In this document: positions 56,570 to 64,000 of the stretch, in pieces
How the letters are laid out: each line of letters starts with the position of its first letter
Numbering within the stretch: position 1 is the first letter of the stretch
Assembly: GCA_963573385.1 (NCBI GenBank)
Contig: CAUYLG010047082.1
Coordinates: 1-64,000 of the forward strand
Origin: Cacajao melanocephalus
Taxonomy: Eukaryota > Chordata > Mammalia > Primates > Pitheciidae
DNA length: 64,000 nt
Direction of reading: 5' to 3'
The notes under the pieces: model-generated
What the model was told of the DNA's origin: nothing
What the model saw: the letters and a program-made list of their open reading frames with translations, nothing else
Database searches by the model: none
Position numbers and translations under genes: made by a program

Positions 56570-56760
56570 AAGCACTTCGCTTCCTATGGACCAGGCAGCA
56601 TCCTAAGTGCTTTCTATGGGTTGCTGATTCCTGTAAAAAGCCCTCTGAGTCAATTATCATATTACAGACTTCCATTTACAGAGTGGATGAATGAAGTCTA
56701 GGAATGTTATGCGGCATGCAGAGGACCCCAGAGCCAGAAGCAGGTAAAGCCTCCTTTAGG
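56570..56760 (-). repeat. MIR SINE
   Basis: Antisense MIR pattern: 'gaccaggcagcatcctaagt', 'aaagccctctgagtcaatta', 'ttccatttacagagtggatg'. Confidence 0.6.
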
Positions 56761-57745
56761 GTTTAACCCATTTGATTCCAGAGCCTAAAATGCTAGGCAG
56801 TATTGCCTACCAGGGCATGTGAATATGACACAATTCCACTGGGAGTTCACTGCATAAAATGCTTTTTCAAATAGAGGATGTCATTGAGGCATGCTATTTA
56901 TAGCAACACCTAGTAAACAGACAAATCCTACGTGCTCTACGTTTATAAATGTAGGAAGGCAAAACCCAAAAACCCAGTTTCTTTGTGAAGTGTTATGCTG
57001 AGAGTGAACAGCTTTTTTATATGCTGCCATATCACGAACAGAATACAGTACATGCTTAAATATTTAATAAATTTGATGCTGTTACTATATATGGAATACA
57101 TTTCATGATAAAATTTATACTTTTGAGTTACAGCATATACCAGCTAACCTATGGCTATTACTGAAAACACAGTATTAAAAACAATATATATCTGACGGTA
57201 CAGTCTATATTGTCAAGGATATATAACTCTCTGCACAAGTACTTTATCAAAACATGTAGTTCAAAATGGGCTTTAAGAACTTGCACTTCGATTGTCAACC
57301 TTCAGGGACAGTGTGTATCACGATGTTTTGTTGTACGGATTAATCCTATGGTCTTTCCTTGAGGGACCCTGACTTGTCTAAAACCATCACAAATAGCTAT
57401 CCGGCAGAGTGTGGCTCTTCCCAGAGCTTAGCCTCTGAGAGGATATGGAGTGCTTTAAATGATACAGCACACACGTTTGGGGAGGTAACAAATTTGCATT
57501 AAAGCAGAGTTGAAGATTCAAATGATGTTTTAAAAAGAATTGAGTCATATGACATCTTCATGCTCTAGTTTCTACTACATAAACATCGTCACCACATTCA
57601 GCAGCTTCAATTTAGATGAAAGAAGTACTATGATCGAACAAATTAATATTAGGGACTAAAAGTAAATGTTATAAATTCTGAAATACCCAGTAAAAGCTTT
57701 TTGTTATAATACTCTAATAATAAAATTTCATTAAAGCCATTTAAA
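56761..57745. other. Single-copy interval, nothing recognised
   Basis: No repeat family or exon recognised; ordinary AT-rich sequence. Confidence 0.45.
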
Positions 57746-57979
57746 TTTTTTTTAGAGATACGGTCTCTGTTACCCAAGATGGGGTGCAGTGGTGTGACCA
57801 TAATTCACTGTACCCTCTAACTATGTCACCCTGCCTGGCTATTTATTTTATTTTATTTTTTGTAATAACAGGGTCTTGTTACATTGCCCAGGATGGTCTT
57901 GAAACCTTGGGCCCAGTGATGCTCCTGCCTTGGCGTCCCAAAGTGCTAGAATTATAGGCATGGGCCACTGCAACCAGCC
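57746..57979 (-). mobile_element. Old Alu SINE (AluJ-like), reverse strand, internally deleted
   Basis: A T-run and 'agagatacggtctctgttac' lead into 'gtgcagtggtgtgaccataa' and end at 'gggccactgcaaccagcc'. Part of the right arm is missing. The linker has become a ttatttta-rich stretch (57841-57861). High divergence points to AluJ. Confidence 0.88.
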
Positions 57980-59091
57980 CAATTTAGCATAAATTTCTAA
58001 GTAGGTTATTTTTTCCCTTCTCAGGGAATTTTCTTGAAGGTGAATGTCTGTTGCTTTATCTATATGTAGGGGAATTTTAGGTTCTTGTGCATTTGAACAT
58101 CTTTTACCAGATTTGAAATCACCGAAGCTTTAATATATAAACATTTTCTCAAAATCTCCAGATTTATCAAAATAAACATTTATAGTAGAAAGAAAATCTG
58201 ATACGATACATCCAGATGATTCTCTCATCTCTCATTTTATTTGGTAATAAAAAGGCTTCCCAAATAATCGGCCAGGTAAGGAGAACCTACTATCCAAAGC
58301 ATCTGGCCTTCCAAATAGTAAGCCAACATTTCATTACATCATTTAGCTTGCTTCAGCTTTTCTGAGGGCTTGTTAAAGAAAAGGAAATAATTTTTATAAA
58401 AATGTGAGAAGCATATTTAGTGTAATAATATGAGTCAGGCCAGGGCAATCAATATGTTTCATGCAATAAGAAATAATCATTTTACTGTTTGCTATGTTTC
58501 TTGAAGTTCCTAAATAGTCTTTGAAGATACAACAGGGGAAGGTGACTGAGTTCTTGCATTTTCAGACATTGTTGTTTAAGCTGTTGAAGATGCTATTTTA
58601 CAGGCTTCTAATCTTGATAAAATACTCATAAAAAAATGATGGAACAATGAACGGCTAAGACTTTTGATCATGATATAAGTGCATTTGCTGTCTCTGAGAG
58701 GATAGAGACCACAACACAGTATTTCTGCTTATATCCACAGGGCCTATTTTATAAACTGACACATATTTCACACTCTGCTTGTCTGGCTTTAAAGTCTGTG
58801 TCATTTCACTTTTCCAGTGTTTCTGCAACTGGAATCCATAGACCATGCGGTGTTGGGTGGGATTTATAGGCAAATATTCAAGGGTCTGTGAATTAACCTC
58901 AAAAATTTTTCTATTTTGACAAATAGCACTTCTCCACTTCAATGGTTTATTAGTCATTAGATACTCTGGACAATTTGGATCACTATATTTTAGACAAAGA
59001 ACTGTCCAGTGATCTCAGTGCCCTGAGTTTTATTTATAATGGTTATTGTACTTTGGGTAGGTAATCTTACACATCAAGTAGGGAATTTAGA
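57980..59091. other. Single-copy interval, nothing recognised
   Basis: No gene or named repeat. The 100-codon reverse-strand frame at 58655-58957 has no domain. Confidence 0.45.
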
Positions 59092-59205
59092 CATTCGAAA
59101 ACCCAACTGTGTGAGATCTGTATTCCATTTCTGCCACTAGCTGTGAGACCCCAGGCAAATTACATTACCTGTTTCTCCATCTATAAAAACTGGGGAGACT
59201 TTTAA
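59092..59205 (+). repeat. MIR SINE
   Basis: Sense MIR core: 'tctgccactagctgtgagac', 'aggcaaattacattacctgt' and 'ttctccatctataaaaactg'. Confidence 0.75.
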
Positions 59206-59329
59206 TGTTTAATCAGTGCAGACGCTGTTAGGCTGACATTTCCTACTTTTTAAAATGACAGTTTTATGGTACCAAATATTATGTTTATTCTACAAATTAC
59301 AGATAGATAAAATCTTAGGTAATAATTCA

Positions 59330-59357
59330 TTACATACATACACACACACACACACAG
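59330..59357 (+). repeat. (AC)n microsatellite
   Basis: The run acatacatacacacacacac ends at 59357. Confidence 0.9.
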
Positions 59358-61440
59358 AAAGGAGAACCTGTAGTACTGGTTTGAATACATATGATCAGTT
59401 TTGACCCTCTCAATACTATGATTCCCGTTTAGGTGAACATTTGCTTATATATCACTGTGTAAAAAAGATTCCTAACTTTCCAACATGGAGATACAGTTTA
59501 TACAAATTCAAGGGTAATCATAATAGGTTTAAAGTAATGATCTGGTACTATAGTGCTGAGAGTATAATCCATCATCTGTTCTTCATTAAAGTTCCTTAGC
59601 TATAGAAAATGGTTGGGAGTTACTGTGTCAATCAGCATACTGGAAAATAAAATGATAATGTTGTACTATGTAATGAAGGGAAAACTAAGCATATGCACAT
59701 GTTTCTAGTAAAGTTTTCCAAGACTAATTAAAGTACAGAATCTTCCTTCGGTAGCAAAATAATTCCATCCTCAAGACCTGAGGAATCTATTTCTCTCAAT
59801 GTTAGCCTAAAGAACTATATAAAAAATGAGGCAGTAATGTATAGAATTCAATATGGGTAAGAAATTATAAATTCTTAATAATCTCTTTTCTCATAAGAAA
59901 ACTAATAAATTAAGATAGATGTCCACGTATTTTGGATTTGTTGTTTAAGTAGGGTGACCTACAGAAATGCATTTTACAAACTTTTGGTCTTTCAATATTT
60001 GTATATTGACACTTTCCAAATACAGTTTGTATAACTTCTGGTATTATTTTAAAAGTGTAGCCCATCAGAATTGAGGAAGTATCAATGCCTATTACATATT
60101 TATTTGTTGTTGCTGGTCTAATTTGCTAATAGTTTCATAGTATACCTGTCGTTACAAGTAAAAGCAGAGACAGTTGTGGAAGGTAAAATCTATTATTACA
60201 AAAATACAATAAATGGTTTAACAATTTGGGAAACGACACTTGAACTCTGTTAAGAAAAAGGGAAAGCAGCCATTGGTTCCTGGAATTATAGTGGAAAATG
60301 CACTATCTATTGAAAAGAAACAATTTGTCTCAGGAAAACAAATTCTTATACTGGGAGAAATAAGATGTTTGTTTTAGTGAGTTTTATTAGAATCCTTAAG
60401 CTATAAACAACCAGTGAAATTTACAAATATAATCAAGAAATAAACTGTAGTATGCATATAGATTCCATAGGGGAAGATCTGCTATCTCTTACATGATTAA
60501 ACCCTTAAGTAGATAATGATAGAGCAACTTGGACTGATGAATAAGAAAAAAAAATAATAAATAACTGATAGAAGTAGCAGTAATGTTCTAAATGTACCAG
60601 TTCTAGAACTTGTTGAGACCTGTTCTCATCTCTTCCTGTGATTTAAGCAATTAATTTTTGTAGTTATTAATTGTTAGACGTAGCTTATACATGTATATTA
60701 CTTTGTAAATCATTCTAATGATTTTTTTTTTCAAAATTTCTTCTCTCTTTAAATGTCAGCATTCCTAAGCTGAACAATTTACTTTCTAAGTAAAATTAAT
60801 TTAGTAAGTAAATAATCATTTCTAATTCTTTCCTGTCACAGGGTCTCTAACGTCAGTGTACTTGCCCTCCTTAGCTTGTCATTTATCTTCAAAAAGGAAA
60901 TGTAAATATGTTGTAAAGCAGCATCTCAGAGTCATTTCAGTAAAGATCATCCAAGCAAGTGACAGAACAAAAAAGTGAAGATAAAAACCACATGAAAGCT
61001 GGTCAAACATAAATGTAAATATAAATTAAGAATACTTAAAACATAGAATTACATAGAGTTAAGAAACTGATTTCTCTATAGTTTTACTTTTTTGCTATCA
61101 CCAAAAATGCAGGTTCACTATTACTTACAAAACTATGAATATTGCACCACAGCAGATATTTGTTGGCATTTGGTATCTAAGAAAATAATAGCTGTTTATA
61201 AGACAAAAACTGAAAAATTTTGCAGCACATATTTTTTTCCCTCTTAATGATGTCACTCTTCTCAGTTCTCTTCTTGGGCTTATCAAACAATGTTATGGCA
61301 ATATATTTTACCAAATCCTTCTCAAGGGATAAAGAGCAGCTGTTTATTCTTACATTTTCCAAGGATAAGGAGTTTAACAGTTTAACAACCCAGTCTGAGA
61401 AAATCAATGTCCCAGAACAAACTTTAGACAGGCTCCTCTA
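59358..61440. other. Single-copy interval, nothing recognised
   Basis: About 2 kb of AT-rich sequence. Overlapping frames of 73-76 codons on both strands at 61177-61441 have no domain. Confidence 0.45.
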
Positions 61441-61444
61441 AGTC

Positions 61445-62705
<1,261 letters not shown>

Positions 62706-64000
62706 AAAAATCTCAATAATTTTTCTATAACAAGGACATAGAACTTTCAATAGAAATTAATCTATCAACCTATAAATTTAATTATGTGTCTAATGTTTAT
62801 TTGCCTTAAGATAAGGTATAATATAGATTGGGGTTTAGATCGTTAACAAGGAGTTAGGAGTACAGGAAAGGTAAAGAAGTAGAAAAAGAGGGGTGGAGTG
62901 TTACAGAAAGAATTAGAAGCAGGAGGGAGAGAACAAAGACTTACACATGTAAGTGACTTTTGTTTAATGTTTCATGTATATTTAGAAAAACATAAATACC
63001 TGTGAAATAACAGAAATGGAGGAAGCTGGCTATGGGAACAACCAAGGAGAATCACAAAGAATGTGGTGACTGGTGATGGGGGAAGGGCATAGCCCTCCAA
63101 AGTTGGCAGCCACTAGTCACCCAAACTGATACTCCCAGGTATGAATGTGGGTCAGTGTGGTTATATCAGCTGGAATTTCAAAAAAATCAGTGATCTGGTT
63201 TCTTTGGAGGAGGAGAGACTAACTGTAATTTTAGCGTGTGGTCCCACAGTTTGAACAATTGTAGCTGTAACTCCATGAAAAAGATACCGCCACAAAGAAA
63301 TGTGAGTAAAAATAAATATGTGGGAGTCAGAGAATATAATTAAGTGAAATTTCCCAAAGGTTTTGATGGTCCCTGAACTACAATACTGAAGCTGATTTTC
63401 TTTATAGCCAAGAGCTACTTATGTTCTGGCTATGCTTCAACTCCCCTGATCTTTCTGGTTGTGAATCTAAAACATACACTTATACAGAGAGTATACAAGT
63501 ATATATTGAGAAAATATTGTTTAAAAATGATTGCATGTAGATTGTGATGAATAACAATACCCCGAGACTGGGAAAACTGTAAATTTAGTATAGGTCAGTA
63601 TAACAATCTGACCTCAGTCTAGGCTGCAACTTGCCCACATCAATGGCTAGTAAATAAGTGGGCTGTATTCACTATCCTTCCATAAGCATGGAAACTCATA
63701 GAGAAGAAAAACAGTAAATGCTTCAGAAATACATTTTTTTTTCTGGTTTGTAAAAATTTGCAAAACAGAAGTACAGCACAAAGCAATTAAAATCTAAGCA
63801 GAGAGAAGTGAATATACCAGAAACTAGACCTGTAACCTGTCAGAAAAAAATAACTGCAGCATGAATATAATTTGGAAAAGAGGCCTAAAATGGAAAGGAA
63901 TTTGAAGACCGATATGATGGGCAGGATGGGACTGAAATTGATCCTGACATAACTGAGGTTGTCAGGGAAGTGAGCATTTATCTTGCTGGAATTAGGTATT
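62706..64000. other. Single-copy interval to window end
   Basis: AT-rich sequence; no repeat family, exon or long frame recognised. Confidence 0.45.

Overview
This window is nuclear DNA from a primate, most likely human or another catarrhine. The main evidence is the SINE content: nine or ten dimeric Alu copies, including AluS/AluY-like ones, sit among MIR, L2, L1M, L1P, MaLR (MST and MLT1), MER5A and Tigger1 copies. That mixture is characteristic of an anthropoid genome. Composition is AT-rich, with few CpGs and no CpG island.

I find no intact protein-coding gene, no tRNA or rRNA gene and no recognisable host exon. The longest open frames (172 codons at 9235-9753, 152 codons at 34931-35389) look like chance frames or relics inside repeats. 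The window reads as an intergenic or deep-intronic 'fossil bed' of nested transposable elements separated by unannotated single-copy sequence.

Layout. 0-2.5 kb: a 5'-inverted L1 interrupted by an internally deleted MaLR element. 2.5-16 kb: mostly single-copy DNA with MIR and L2 relics, a 5'-truncated Alu, a pair of direct repeats of about 340 bp, and a strong 124-bp hairpin. 16.8-24.4 kb: MLT1/MLT2 LTR and L1M relics, then a nearly full-length L1PB-like LINE with dead ORF1 and ORF2 and an Alu in its 3' UTR. 25.5-31.7 kb: an MLT1 LTR, an old Alu, and a long reverse-strand L2 that contains a hAT-like element and a 79-bp minisatellite. A 61-bp LTR ghost and an MST LTR follow. 31.9-36.5 kb: an MLT1 LTR and an old L1M that was interrupted by an Alu with a (TG)n tail and by a two-LTR MST element. 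39-47 kb: L2 3' ends in both orientations, a solo MST LTR and a stacked Alu pair. 48-53.8 kb: L1M, L2, then a MIR split by an LTR-like block and a decayed Tigger1, followed by MER5A. 54-61 kb: largely single-copy. 61.4-62.7 kb: an LTR-like block split by an Alu, then single-copy DNA to the end.

No genes act together here. The value of the window lies in the order of insertions, which the target-site duplications and interruptions make readable, and in a few structures that repeat families do not explain: the hairpin at 10.8 kb, the direct-repeat pair at 8.1/10.0 kb and the minisatellite at 28.96 kb. I did not find evidence for a new biological system. Repeat family names come from recognising consensus-like stretches by eye and need RepeatMasker confirmation.
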